From Candidatus Methylacidiphilales bacterium (GTDB lineage: Bacteria > Verrucomicrobiota > Verrucomicrobiia > Methylacidiphilales > JAAUTS01), in the NCBI GenBank assembly GCA_028713655.1, contig JAQTNW010000035.1:1-37626 (forward strand): DNA of 37,626 nucleotides, read 5' to 3'. Position numbers and translations under genes: made by a program. Below, one piece after another: positions 15,936-24,360 of the stretch; positions within the stretch are counted from its first letter, which is position 1; each line of letters opens with the position of its first letter. Below the pieces are notes generated by a model. That model saw only the letters and a list, made by a program, of their open reading frames with translations. It was not told the origin of the DNA and searched no databases.

Positions 15936-18900
15936 ATGAATTCATCCCAGTCTTCACTCTGGCGGCTTCTCATCGCCCAGACCCAGGTCGTTTTCAACGA
16001 CAACGCCGCCAAGCTGGTCCTCATCGGCGCGGCTCCTCTTATCCTTTCCAAAACCGAGGCCGACTGGGTGACGGACCTGCTCGCAGTCTTGCTCGTACTG
16101 CCCTTCGCCCTCTTTTCGCCGCTTTGCGGCTGGGTCGCCGACCGGTTTCCGAAAAAGACAGTCCTGCGCCGGGCCCTCTACCTGCAGGGCTTTCTGATCC
16201 TGATCCTCACCGGCGCGCTGTATTTTCACCAGTTGAAACCGGCCATCGCCGTGTTTTTCTTTCTCGCGTGCCAGGCTTGCCTGTTTTCGCCGGCCAAGCA
16301 GGGGGCTTTAAAGGAAATTGTCGGCTCCGCGGGACTGGGCCGCGCGGTCGGCTTGATGGAGTCGCTCACCATTTGCGCGATTCTGCTCGGCAGCCTTGGC
16401 GGCGGCTGGCTTTTTGACAGGCTCAACACACATTTCCGAAATCCATGGACAGGCGCCACCATCGCTTTTGCCTGCCTGTCAGCCGGCTGCGGGCTTTCCA
16501 TCCTGGTTTTTCGCGGCACGGAAACCGGCGGCTCAAAAACGCAGGACCCTTTTAATCCATCATTGTTTTGGAGCCATTTTCGCGATCTTTTCAACCTCTG
16601 GTCAAACCGCTCGTTGTTTCTTTGCGCAATCGGCGTCGCCTATTTTTATGCGCTCGGCGGGGCGCTCTATCTCGTGCTGATCCAGGTCGGGCGCGATCTG
16701 TACCCGGGCACCAGCCATGCCGCCCTGACCAGCGGCTGGTTTCTGGCCTTGTTGGGGATGGGAGTCATCGCGGGTTCGACAATCGTCATTTATTTCTCCA
16801 AACACCGGCAGGAACTGGGTCTTGTTCCGGTTGGCGGGATCGGCTTGACAATCGGCCTCGTATATCTCGCTTTTGCGCCCGCGCAAACTTCCGCGTTCGA
16901 AGTGGGGCTGCTCGGCCTTGGGGTTTGCTCCGGCCTGTTTATCGTCCCCCTCAACACTTTTCTGCAGGACCGCTCGCCCGAGGACCGGCGCGGCCGTGTG
17001 CTGGCCGCCGCCAATCTGCTGATCAATCTGGGAGGCATCGCTGCCGTCGGCTACCAGGCGCTTTTGGCAAACATCCTGCATTTTTCATCAAGGTCCCAAA
17101 TGCTGGCCCTCGTTCCTTCCACGCTGCTCGTGGCCCTTTGCATCATCTTTCTGCTTCCGGAAAGCATGCTTCGCTTTTTGCACGGCTTCTGGGGACGCGT
17201 GATCTACCGCGTGCGTGTTCTCGGTGCGGAAAATATCCCCTCCGGCGGCGCACTATTCGTCTGCAATCACGTCAGCTATGTCGATGCCATCGTGCTTCAA
17301 CTGGCCTGCCCGCGCCCCATCCGTTTCATGTCGTTTGACGAATTTTTTTCGGTGCCGTTGCTCGGATGGATCTTGAGGATTTCGGGAGCCATTCCGGTTT
17401 CCCCCTTGCGAGCCAAGGACGCCATTCAAAAAGCCGCCGCGAAGCTGCAACAAGGCGAGTTGGTTTGCATCTTTCCGGAAGGGGAACTGACGCATACCGG
17501 AAAGATCATGGGATTCAGGAAAGGCTTTGAACTCATCGCGCGGCGGGCGGGAGCCCCGGTTGTGCCGGTACATTTGGATTCGCTTTGGGGCTCCATCTTT
17601 TCATTCACCGGGGGGCGCTATTTTTTCAAGCTCCCAAAAAGGGTCCCGCACGCGGCCACGGTCTCGTTTGGCAAACCGGTCCCGCCGGATGCCGCCACGG
17701 CTTCCCTGCTGAAGCAACGAATCTTTGATCTGGGCGAAGCGGCTTTTCATTTCCGGCCCGAAGTCACCCAGTCTCTGGGACTGGCGATCATCCATGCCTT
17801 GCGCCAAAGGCCCTGGAAAACCTGCCTCATCGACTGCAGCACGCCCCGCAAAAGTTATTCGCGCGCCTCCGTTTTGGGCACGGCCCTGGCGCTCAGCCGT
17901 TCAATCGCACAAACACCCGGCAAGCGCGTTGGCATTGCCTTGCAACCCGGAGCGGGCGCTGTGTGGGCCAGCCTGGCCTGTATTTTTTCTGGAAAAATTC
18001 CGGTCCATCTCGATCCCAGCCTGGAACAAAACGCAACAGTGGCATTGCTGCAAAGCGCGGGCATTGAAACCCTCATTACGGATGAAGGCAACCGCGGCCG
18101 TTTCAAATCTTACCTCCGTTCGGTTTTGGATATTGCGGATTTGATTTCAAGCTGCGGCAAAACCCGGATTTTGCTCGATGCCGCAACCGCGCAATTGCTG
18201 CCTCCACGCCGCGTCCTCAACCTTCCAGGGATCGAAAACAAGCCTTGCGGGGATGAAGCCGCGCTGCTGTTCACTAACAATAACTCGCGCGCGCCCCTTG
18301 CCGTGCCCCTGACTCACGCGAATATACTTGGCAACATCAACCAGGTGGATTCCGTCAATATCCTGCGAAAAAATGATGTATTGTTAGGCTGCCTTCCCCT
18401 CTTTCACGGCGTGGGTTTGACCATGACCCTCTGGCTGCCTTTGCTGAAGGGCCTTCGGCTTGTTACCGTCCCTTCATCACTTGATATCTCAGTTCTTGGA
18501 AATGCTGTACACAGCGAAAAAGTCACGCTCCTGCCCGCGACGACTGATACCCTGGCAGATTGCGCCAATCAACTGGATCCGGCACAGTTAAGCAGCGTAC
18601 GGACCGCAATCGTGGAATCGGGAAAACCCGCGCGGGATTTGATGGAGAGCAACTGGCAAAAACTTTCCATCCCGGTCCTGGAAGGCTATGGGCTGCCGGA
18701 AGCCACGACGGTCGTGGCGTTCAATCTGCCCGATCCCCACCCGGACGCAGACAGCCACCAACAAGGGGGCCGGGCGGGTTCGGCGGGACCGTTGCTTCCG
18801 GGCATTGCAGTCCGACTCTTTGAACCCGGCAGCGGACGGGAATTGGCGTTGACTGAAACCGGCATGCTCGCCATCAAAGGCATCAATGTTTTCCATGGCT

Positions 18901-19067
18901 ATTTGAATGATTCCGGCAAGACCGCCGAAATACTCCACGATGGCTGGCTGCTGACCGGCGACCTTGCCCGTTTTGACGATGACGGTTTTCTTTATATTGA
19001 AGGACCGATTCCGCGTGCTTCCATTCCACCCCGTTTGATTCATAACACGGAAACACCCGCGAATTAA
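15936..19067 (+). CDS. LplT-PlsC-Aas-type fusion: MFS transporter, acyltransferase, decayed AMP-binding domain
   Basis: Three modules are fused in 1043 residues. Residues 1-410 form a 12-helix MFS transporter of the LplT (lysophospholipid flippase) type. Residues of about 415-610 are a PlsC acyltransferase with NHVSYVD (443-449, the H-x4-D motif) and FPEGE (513-517). Residues of about 640-1043 resemble the acyl-ACP synthetase part of Aas, which together re-acylates lysophospholipids. The adenylation domain looks damaged: the P-loop normally reading T-S/G-S-T-G-x-P-K is LFTNNNSRAPL (778-788), and the protein stops shortly after TGDLARFDDDGFLYIEG, so the roughly 100-residue C-terminal lid with its catalytic lysine is missing. 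The acyltransferase may work while the synthetase does not. ATG 15936 is chosen; GTG 15921 is an alternative. Confidence 0.85.
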   Translation: MNSSQSSLWRLLIAQTQVVFNDNAAKLVLIGAAPLILSKTEADWVTDLLAVLLVLPFALFSPLCGWVADRFPKKTVLRRALYLQGFLILILTGALYFHQLKPAIAVFFFLACQACLFSPAKQGALKEIVGSAGLGRAVGLMESLTICAILLGSLGGGWLFDRLNTHFRNPWTGATIAFACLSAGCGLSILVFRGTETGGSKTQDPFNPSLFWSHFRDLFNLWSNRSLFLCAIGVAYFYALGGALYLVLIQVGRDLYPGTSHAALTSGWFLALLGMGVIAGSTIVIYFSKHRQELGLVPVGGIGLTIGLVYLAFAPAQTSAFEVGLLGLGVCSGLFIVPLNTFLQDRSPEDRRGRVLAAANLLINLGGIAAVGYQALLANILHFSSRSQMLALVPSTLLVALCIIFLLPESMLRFLHGFWGRVIYRVRVLGAENIPSGGALFVCNHVSYVDAIVLQLACPRPIRFMSFDEFFSVPLLGWILRISGAIPVSPLRAKDAIQKAAAKLQQGELVCIFPEGELTHTGKIMGFRKGFELIARRAGAPVVPVHLDSLWGSIFSFTGGRYFFKLPKRVPHAATVSFGKPVPPDAATASLLKQRIFDLGEAAFHFRPEVTQSLGLAIIHALRQRPWKTCLIDCSTPRKSYSRASVLGTALALSRSIAQTPGKRVGIALQPGAGAVWASLACIFSGKIPVHLDPSLEQNATVALLQSAGIETLITDEGNRGRFKSYLRSVLDIADLISSCGKTRILLDAATAQLLPPRRVLNLPGIENKPCGDEAALLFTNNNSRAPLAVPLTHANILGNINQVDSVNILRKNDVLLGCLPLFHGVGLTMTLWLPLLKGLRLVTVPSSLDISVLGNAVHSEKVTLLPATTDTLADCANQLDPAQLSSVRTAIVESGKPARDLMESNWQKLSIPVLEGYGLPEATTVVAFNLPDPHPDADSHQQGGRAGSAGPLLPGIAVRLFEPGSGRELALTETGMLAIKGINVFHGYLNDSGKTAEILHDGWLLTGDLARFDDDGFLYIEGPIPRASIPPRLIHNTETPAN

Positions 19068-19374
19068 TGCGGATTTACTTTCATAAAAGGGGATTCCGTT
19101 GAACCACGAAAATCTCAAACAAAGAATTGGCCGCAAAAAGTCGCAAAACACGCAAGAATGGAAGCAAGCAACAAGCAGATTGTTTTCTCGGAGTCCTTTT
19201 CTTTACGCCCTCGCGCTAATCCTGTTTTCGAATCAGCGCCTACCTACGGTAAAAACTTTTTGTTTTCTTTTGTGCAATTTGCGCCTTTTCGCGGCCAATG
19301 TCGTTTACCTCATCCGCTAAAAATAATTCAACTGTCTGCTTGCCGATTACACGATTTTACGGCATGGGTTTGTG
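19068..19374. other. intergenic stretch with decayed dispersed-repeat text
   Basis: This 307-base gap contains an imperfect inverted repeat (ATTGGCCGCAAAAAG-type at about 19126-19150 against its complement at 19278-19299). The small reading frames here have no recognisable product. The C-terminal lid missing from the preceding fusion gene is not found in any frame. Confidence 0.4.
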
Positions 19375-20133
19375 ATGCAAGGCTTTGAAGATATCAAGAA
19401 TGGTTTCACCCGTATCCTGGGTGACAAGAATTGGCCGTGGAAAATACTGCTGGCCGGCTTTCTGCTCATCAACCCCTTCCTGCTTGCGCTAGCCCCCAGT
19501 TACTTCGCAGGCGTGGGCCCCGACTGGGTCAGACCGGCTTTTTTGGGCGCTCTGGCCTTTAATATCCTGAGTTTCTGGTTCCCACTCGGATTTACCTATG
19601 AAGTCTTGCGCCGCGCGCGCACGGGCAAGGGGAAACAACTGCCGGATTGGAATATCCACCGGCTTCCACGCTACGCCAAAGAAGGATCAATCAAGCTCAT
19701 ACTCGCCATCACCACCCTGATCCTTCCGGCCGCCCTTTGGATGGGGCTGTGCTACCTTGTTTTTATCTGGCTCTTGGACATGCCCCAGGCGCTGCTGCCC
19801 CTTTTCCTTCCACCCATCATGCTGTTTGTCATACCCTTTTGCGCGGTGGCTTGCTGCCGGTGGTTGGACGGCGCTTCCGTTTTGAATTGCGCCTTGAACT
19901 ACAAGGAAAATTGGCGGATGCTCAATGCAGGATTGCCTGACTATCTTATCACCTCGGCTTTCCTCGTCGGCGTCAATGCCGTCACCACTTCGCTCTTTTT
20001 TACCATACCCTTTGCCGCCGTTTTCGGCCTCTGCCTGGTGGACACCTGGTTCGGCCCCATCTTCGCCCGTACCGCTAAAAGGCCGGTTCAAAAGCCCAAA
20101 ACCCGCATCCCGCCCCGCAAGCGCGCCCGCTAG
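19375..20133 (+). CDS. DUF4013-like integral membrane protein
   Basis: The 252-residue protein begins with a short soluble part (MQGFEDIKNGFTRILGDKNWPWKI), then about five to six membrane segments (roughly 24-46, 55-75, 105-135, 142-165, 185-215). A central loop (RARTGKGKQLPDWNIHRLPRYAKEG) is the hallmark of DUF4013 proteins, where a Pro-(D/E)-W segment links two membrane blocks. The tail is strongly basic (KRPVQKPKTRIPPRKRAR). Function of the family is unknown. ATG 19375 is used; a GTG lies directly before it. It stands alone between two repeat-bearing gaps. Confidence 0.7.
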   Translation: MQGFEDIKNGFTRILGDKNWPWKILLAGFLLINPFLLALAPSYFAGVGPDWVRPAFLGALAFNILSFWFPLGFTYEVLRRARTGKGKQLPDWNIHRLPRYAKEGSIKLILAITTLILPAALWMGLCYLVFIWLLDMPQALLPLFLPPIMLFVIPFCAVACCRWLDGASVLNCALNYKENWRMLNAGLPDYLITSAFLVGVNAVTTSLFFTIPFAAVFGLCLVDTWFGPIFARTAKRPVQKPKTRIPPRKRAR

Positions 20134-20176
20134 ATCTGCTCGCGATTTCCCGTGAAATGACGCAAAAGGAATCTTT

Positions 20177-20201
20177 GTTCGCACACGGGACGAATCCGTC
20201 C
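20177..20201 (-). repeat. dispersed palindromic repeat A, copy 1
   Basis: A 25-base match to the repeat described at 24292-24360; identical in these bases to that copy. The core GGACG-AATC-CGTCC can fold as a short hairpin. It lies in the gap between the DUF4013 and PBP1A genes. Confidence 0.7.
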
Positions 20202-20257
20202 CTTGCCGTACCTTTTTCTTTCGCAATTTTCGCGTGTTTAGCGGGCGGCAAGCAGGG

Positions 20258-20263
20258 TATAAT
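20258..20263 (+). promoter_or_regulatory. perfect -10 box (TATAAT) six bases before the PBP1A start
   Basis: TATAAT followed by TTCGCC and then the ATG at 20270. Transcription would begin at or next to the A of ATG, giving a leaderless mRNA. No good -35 hexamer is present at 16-18 bases upstream (TGTTTA is the nearest). Confidence 0.45.
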
Positions 20264-20269
20264 TTCGCC

Positions 20270-22462
20270 ATGAGTGCATTCAGGCGGCGGGTGGGCAAAT
20301 CCTTGTTTTTTTTGGATTGGATTAAACGCCATCCGTTTGCCAAATGGGTTTTGGTTTTGCTCCTTGCCGTTCCAGCCGCATTTTTTCTTTATTATTCGAT
20401 TTGGGCTTTGTCGTTTGATATGGAAAAGATCTCGCACATGCCCGAGACCACGATTCTGTATGACCGCCACGGCTACGTCATCCAACGGCTCTACGATGAA
20501 AACCGCATCCTGATCAGGAGTTCCCAGATTCCCGATGTGCTTCGCAAAGCGGTCATTGCCAAGGAGGATGAACGTTTCCTGTATCATCCGGGCTTTGACC
20601 CCATTGCCATCACCCGCGCGCTGTTTATCAATCTGTTCAAAGGACGGATATCCTCCGGCGCCAGCACAATCACCCAGCAACTGGCCCGCAACTCCGCCGG
20701 CATGTTCGCCCGCACATTCGACCGTAAGTTGAGGGAAGCCTTCCTCGCCCTGCGCATCGAATTTGTTTTTTCCAAGGACCAGATCCTCACATTTTATCTC
20801 AACCGCATTTACTTCGGCGGCAACCTCTACGGGATCGGCGCGGCTGCCGACGCCTATTTCGGCAAAACGCCGGATGAGTTGAACCTTTCCGAAAGCGCCA
20901 TGCTCGCCGGGATCATCGCCGGCCCGAACAGTTTTTCACCCTGGAAAAATCCGGCCAAGGCCCGCGAGGCGAGGGCCAAGGTCTTGGAGCGCATGGTAAA
21001 CTCCGGCTATATCAACCAAAAGACGGCCGATGCCTGCAACCGCCAGCCTCTCACCCTCCGGCCGCTTATGGACAAACCGGGATCCTATGTGACAGCCGCC
21101 GCCCTCGCTGAACTGCCCTCTTTCCTAACACAGGACTATATCTACCGTGGCGGGCTGCGCATTTTTACCACGATCGATCTCGCTTTCCAAAAGGCGGCCG
21201 AGCAAAACATTGAAAGCTCCCTGTCAAACATCGAGCGCATGTCCGGGTACGCCCATACTACGCGCGCCCAATACCTTGCAGGCCGCCAAAGCGAATCTGA
21301 AACGCCCGACTATCTCCAGGCGGCCTTCGTTGCCATTTCAAACGCGGATGGCGGGATCCTCGCCATTGTCGGCGGACGCAACTTCGATGAAAGCCCCTAC
21401 AACCGGGCCATGCTCGCCCGCCGCCAGATCGGATCGACGGTAAAACCGTTTGTCTATTCTAATGCCTTCAACACGCTGGATTTCACGGCATTTACGGAAA
21501 TCGACCACAGCACGTTTGATCTTCGGAAACCGGATGACACCGTCGTCCCCGTGGGACCCGACCCGGAGTTCATCACTGTCAGGCAGGCGCTGGAACGAAG
21601 CGACAATTATGCCGCCATGCGCACCGGATTGAGCTCGGGCCTGGACAATTTTTGTTATTTGTTTGAACAGGCTACGGGAGTCCGTCCGCAGGCATTTCCC
21701 TCAAGTCTGTTAGGCTCCTGCGAGGTTTCGCCGTTCGAGCTCGCAACCGCTTACACCATTTTCCCAAATCTCGGCGTCCGGATCAAACCGCACTTGATTG
21801 ATAAAATCGAAACGCACGATGGCGTCCTGGTATTCCAGCACACGGACGAACGGAAGCGCGTTCTGTCACCCCAGATCGCCTTTCAGATCAGCCATTTGCT
21901 GCAGGGCATTGTCGATAACGGCACCGCCCAGCTCCTGCGCAGCGAGTTTGGATTGACGGGAGACATCGGGGGCAAGACCGGAACGACGAACGAGTACCGC
22001 GACAGTTGGTTTGCCGGATACACCAGCGAGATCACGGCGGCCATCTGGATAGGTCTGGACCATCCGAAGACCGTCATCCCCGGCGGCTATGCCGCTCGGC
22101 TGGCTGTGCCGACCTGGGCCTCCATCATGAAACTGGCCAATGATAATTATAAACCCCGGCCCCTCGCTCCACCACCCGGCGTCTCCCTCCAACAACAAAA
22201 GAAGGAGGAAAAAGTTTTCTTCTTCTTCTCAAAGTCCTCGGTCAGCGGGCAGTCGGAATACGTCCGCGACGACCAGCGCAACAACGCCCTCGCCCGGTTG
22301 GATCAAAATACAAGCCAGGCCCTGGCGGAAATGCAGAATCCCGCCAAGCCCTGGTGGCAACGCGCTGTCGATGTGCTCTGGAAACCCGATCCTGACGAGC
22401 CACAGCCTGCCAATACGGATAATCCCGATAACCCTCCGCCCAAAGCCCAGCCGGTGGATTGA
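20270..22462 (+). CDS. class A penicillin-binding protein (PBP1A type)
   Basis: A bifunctional peptidoglycan synthase of 730 residues anchored by one helix (about 28-47). The glycosyltransferase-51 domain shows EDERF (Glu99), GASTITQQLARN and the later RKLREAFLALRIE and YLNRIYFGGNLYGI motifs. The transpeptidase domain has the active-site S-T-V-K (Ser389 in IGSTVKPF), the S-D-N motif (RSDNYAA) and K-T-G (569-571 in GGKTGTTNEYRDSWFAGYT). The C-terminal tail is Gln/Asn/Pro/Asp-rich and probably disordered. ATG 20270 is chosen because it immediately follows a TATAAT box with six-base spacing. Gene symbol withheld because mrcA/ponA/pbpC naming cannot be decided by sequence alone. Confidence 0.95.
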   Translation: MSAFRRRVGKSLFFLDWIKRHPFAKWVLVLLLAVPAAFFLYYSIWALSFDMEKISHMPETTILYDRHGYVIQRLYDENRILIRSSQIPDVLRKAVIAKEDERFLYHPGFDPIAITRALFINLFKGRISSGASTITQQLARNSAGMFARTFDRKLREAFLALRIEFVFSKDQILTFYLNRIYFGGNLYGIGAAADAYFGKTPDELNLSESAMLAGIIAGPNSFSPWKNPAKAREARAKVLERMVNSGYINQKTADACNRQPLTLRPLMDKPGSYVTAAALAELPSFLTQDYIYRGGLRIFTTIDLAFQKAAEQNIESSLSNIERMSGYAHTTRAQYLAGRQSESETPDYLQAAFVAISNADGGILAIVGGRNFDESPYNRAMLARRQIGSTVKPFVYSNAFNTLDFTAFTEIDHSTFDLRKPDDTVVPVGPDPEFITVRQALERSDNYAAMRTGLSSGLDNFCYLFEQATGVRPQAFPSSLLGSCEVSPFELATAYTIFPNLGVRIKPHLIDKIETHDGVLVFQHTDERKRVLSPQIAFQISHLLQGIVDNGTAQLLRSEFGLTGDIGGKTGTTNEYRDSWFAGYTSEITAAIWIGLDHPKTVIPGGYAARLAVPTWASIMKLANDNYKPRPLAPPPGVSLQQQKKEEKVFFFFSKSSVSGQSEYVRDDQRNNALARLDQNTSQALAEMQNPAKPWWQRAVDVLWKPDPDEPQPANTDNPDNPPPKAQPVD

Positions 22463-22563
22463 AGGATTTCTGGATTGTCGCTCGCTACGCTCCTCCTAAT
22501 GAACAGAGGTGACAATATGTTGAAAGATAGGATGTTAGCTAAAACGCCAACGGCGTTTCGCCT

Positions 22564-22745
22564 TTCAGCCCAGGGTTGCGAGGAACGAGCTACCCTGGGT
22601 AAAATAAAAAAATCATCCCGAACCCTGAAAGCGGTTCCGGCCAGTCTTCACGCAAGCCATGATACCACAACTCCTTCAGAGTTGGGGATATTTTTACAGA
22701 TACCCAGGGTAGGCCCTCGCAGACTCGTGCCAACCCTGGGCTGAA
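22564..22745. repeat. 182-bp MITE-like element with nested inverted repeats
   Basis: The ends are perfect 15-bp inverted repeats: TTCAGCCCAGGGTTG (22564-22578) and its complement CAACCCTGGGCTGAA (22731-22745). Inside lies a second pair, TACCCTGGGTA (22591-22601) and TACCCAGGGTA (22701-22711). It encodes nothing recognisable. The structure suggests a non-autonomous mobile element or a structured RNA-forming repeat. Confidence 0.75.
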
Positions 22746-22775
22746 CGACGCTACTGCGTTGCGGTAGGCCTCCAG

Positions 22776-22815
22776 TTCATTCCCGCTCAAAACAGCTTTT
22801 TTGAGCGGGAATGAA
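22776..22815. repeat. perfect 17-bp stem-loop
   Basis: TTCATTCCCGCTCAAAA (22776-22792), a six-base loop CAGCTT and the exact complement (22799-22815). A long perfect stem in a non-coding gap; the A/T ends of the stem give U-runs on both strands, so it could act as a terminator or as a mobile palindrome. Confidence 0.7.
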
Positions 22816-22831
22816 CGGGAAATTTTGGAGT

Positions 22832-22856
22832 GCGTCCGCCACGGCGGACGCTTTTT
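22832..22856 (+). terminator. GC-rich hairpin followed by T-run
   Basis: GCGTCCGCC-AC-GGCGGACGC followed by TTTTT has the form of a Rho-independent terminator on the plus strand. It is 370 bases after PBP1A within repeat DNA; related GCGTCCGCC text also occurs near 31238, so it may be part of a dispersed repeat rather than a dedicated terminator. Confidence 0.5.
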
Positions 22857-22892
22857 ACTCGCGACCCCATGTCGGAGTTGCACTTTTGCGGA

Positions 22893-22936
22893 AAATCCAA
22901 AGCGGTGTCGCGCCTCCGGCTTGCCACCGCACTCCA
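22893..22936 (+). repeat. dispersed repeat B, copy 1
   Basis: Shares a 22-base run (beginning AAATCCAAAGCGGTGTCGCG) and then TTGCCACCGCAC-TCCA with the copy at 24195-24247. GCGGTG and CACCGC at its two arms are complementary, so it can fold as a hairpin. Confidence 0.7.
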
Positions 22937-23109
22937 TGTCGCCTGATGGTCAAAATGATTTTCGTTATAAGATTCTGCATTTTAACATGTTGCCACAAGT
23001 GTTCATTAGGAGGCCCATCCTGGGCCGTGGCGATCCACTATTTTGATTCCACATCAACAAAATCGATGACTTGTGTATAATCGAAAACTGACAAGTGTGT
23101 TTCCATTTG

Positions 23110-23502
23110 TTAGGCTTTTGGCTTTTTGAACTTTTTTCCGCAGCTCTTGCAAATGTAATTGTCCCGCCCGAAGGGCAGGGGTAATGAGAAAATTATGATG
23201 GAGAATAAAGCCATTCTTTTCGAGAGGTCATTCGGCGTGACTGAGGTGGAATCACAATAGGGGCAATGTACGGGCGAAACAGCATCGCTCGCAGATGCGT
23301 TGGCGGAAGCGATAAGTTCGCGGACAGCTTCCTCATGCTCGGGAGGGACCTGAATGCGAATGCCCCCAATCGCAGTGATCGTAGTCCATGCATTTTGCGC
23401 CATGAACTCGTCGGGTATAAAAGCCGGAATCCCGCTGCCCTCCAGATATGACCTGAGAACAAGCGCCTCATCAAGACTGTATCGCGTGGCGATGGTGATC
23501 AT
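23110..23502 (-). CDS. DUF2007-like protein with zinc-ribbon tail
   Basis: The 130-residue protein opens with a DUF2007-type segment (ITIATRYSLDEALVLRSYLEG ... GGIRIQVPPEHEEAVRELI), a small fold found in proteins annotated as putative signal transducers. The C-terminal part has two Cys pairs (CPYC and CKSC) separated by a hydrophobic stretch FSIIIFSLPLPF, giving a zinc-ribbon interrupted by a short hydrophobic insert. I prefer ATG 23502 over GTG 23523 because the family starts close to the first strand. It lies 42 bases downstream of a small secreted-protein gene, same strand. Base composition is more AT-rich than the core genes, fitting an acquired or fast-evolving island. Confidence 0.7.
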   Translation of the reverse strand: MITIATRYSLDEALVLRSYLEGSGIPAFIPDEFMAQNAWTTITAIGGIRIQVPPEHEEAVRELIASANASASDAVSPVHCPYCDSTSVTPNDLSKRMALFSIIIFSLPLPFGRDNYICKSCGKKFKKPKA

Positions 23503-23544
23503 ATTCAGCCAGCCACTACCCACATCGTGTTGGGAGTTTAGGTC

Positions 23545-24021
23545 TCAGTTTGATTTTCCTTTGGATAATGAGATCAGATCGTCAATCGTTTTTGTAGGGA
23601 AAGATGACCCATAAGACCCCGCCATTCCGATAAATTTTTTATCCGGGAGATTCACAACAATCTCGAAATTTCGTTTTTCCTTGTTGTGCCATGTGCTCCA
23701 ATCTTTCTGAGTCGCGTGCAAGGGGTCAGGGCCGTAAAATCGAAGTACAATTCCAGAGTCGCCTGGAATATACTCAGTCTCAAATCTGGTTCCCATGCTT
23801 GGAAGCATTCCATTGGGATGTTCGACACGTCCCAACTTTGCATTGGCCCAAATCGTAGGGACATCAAGATATTGTCCTGCGACCACATTGTCTTTTGATA
23901 ACGCCAGAAACACATTTCCAACAAGATCCGAAAGCTCGGAATTTTGTTCATTGAAGCTTTCAGCACTGGCATTGAGAGCCAATAGTCCGAGCATGTACAG
24001 GGACAAAACTGCAGTTTTCAT
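23545..24021 (-). CDS. small secreted protein of unknown function
   Basis: This 158-residue protein has a clear signal peptide (MKTAVLSLYMLGLLALNASA-ES, cleavage after about residue 20). The mature part has no motif I recognise; it contains YIPGDSGIVLRFYGPDP and WSTWHNKEKRNFEIVVNLPDKKFIGMAG, suggesting a small beta-rich periplasmic protein. A good ribosome-binding site (AGGGGA) lies just before the ATG. It is AT-rich compared with the core genes and lies in the repeat island together with the DUF2007-like gene, 42 bases apart, so the two probably form an operon. Confidence 0.7.
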   Translation of the reverse strand: MKTAVLSLYMLGLLALNASAESFNEQNSELSDLVGNVFLALSKDNVVAGQYLDVPTIWANAKLGRVEHPNGMLPSMGTRFETEYIPGDSGIVLRFYGPDPLHATQKDWSTWHNKEKRNFEIVVNLPDKKFIGMAGSYGSSFPTKTIDDLISLSKGKSN

Positions 24022-24135
24022 AATTCCCCTAACGTGAGCTTAGCCTTAAGCTTGCTTATGCATATCAAACCGCGGCTCCGAAGCAAAGTCGAATCGTTCG
24101 GCGCAACAGCCTCAAATAAATATAAATGTGACGCC

Positions 24136-24153
24136 ACGGAGGTTGTCCTCCGT
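24136..24153. repeat. 7-bp hairpin upstream of secreted-protein gene
   Basis: ACGGAGG-TTGT-CCTCCGT, a perfect stem in the 332-base gap between the small secreted protein and the glycosyltransferase. The rest of this gap holds repeats B and A; no promoter could be picked. Confidence 0.5.
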
Positions 24154-24194
24154 TTGCTTTGATCTGCTTCTTTCCGCAGCCATACCTTTGACGG

Positions 24195-24247
24195 AAATCC
24201 AAAGCGGTGTCGCGCCCCGCAGTCGCGGGGTTTGCCACCGCACCCCA
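24195..24247 (+). repeat. dispersed repeat B, copy 2
   Basis: Second copy of the repeat at 22893. The arms are the same, but the middle is replaced by another hairpin (CCCCGC-AGTC-GCGGGG), showing that the loop varies while the arms are kept. Confidence 0.7.
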
Positions 24248-24291
24248 CATAAACCTGTGTTCGTTCTAACTAAAAGCGCATTTTGGTTTTC

Positions 24292-24360
24292 CTGCGCCTT
24301 GGCGTCTTATGTTCGCACACGGGACGAATCCGTCCTCTGGCGGACCCTTTGCGTTAAATC
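24292..24360 (-). repeat. dispersed repeat A, 69-bp copy overlapping a gene end
   Basis: This 69-base unit matches 31085-31153 with about four differences. It contains GTCCGCC-AGAG-GACGG and the palindrome GGACGGATTCGTCC. Its first bases (GATTTAA) are the last sense codon and stop codon of the glycosyltransferase gene, so that gene ends inside the repeat. Confidence 0.75.

Larger units (their letters stand above)
22463..23109. other. repeat-rich non-coding island
   Basis: This 647-base gap holds no convincing gene. It is made of adjoining palindromic elements: an AACGCC-AAC-GGCGTT hairpin near 22542-22556, a nested inverted-repeat element (22564-22745), a 17-bp stem-loop (22776-22815), a GC-rich hairpin with a T-run (22832-22856) and a copy of repeat B (22893-22936). 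The small reading frames over it arise from the repeats. Confidence 0.6.

Noticed and set aside
19099-19320. 73-codon plus-strand frame after the Aas fusion as a small gene or as the missing lid domain
   Set aside because: No ribosome-binding site, no similarity to the AMP-binding lid, and the sequence is decayed repeat text.
22590-22937. 115-codon minus-strand frame
   Set aside because: Composed of repeat elements B and C plus hairpins; similar small frames arise wherever these repeats occur.
22463-23109. CRISPR array
   Set aside because: Repeats are palindromic, different from each other and irregularly spaced; no regular repeat-spacer unit and no cas gene.
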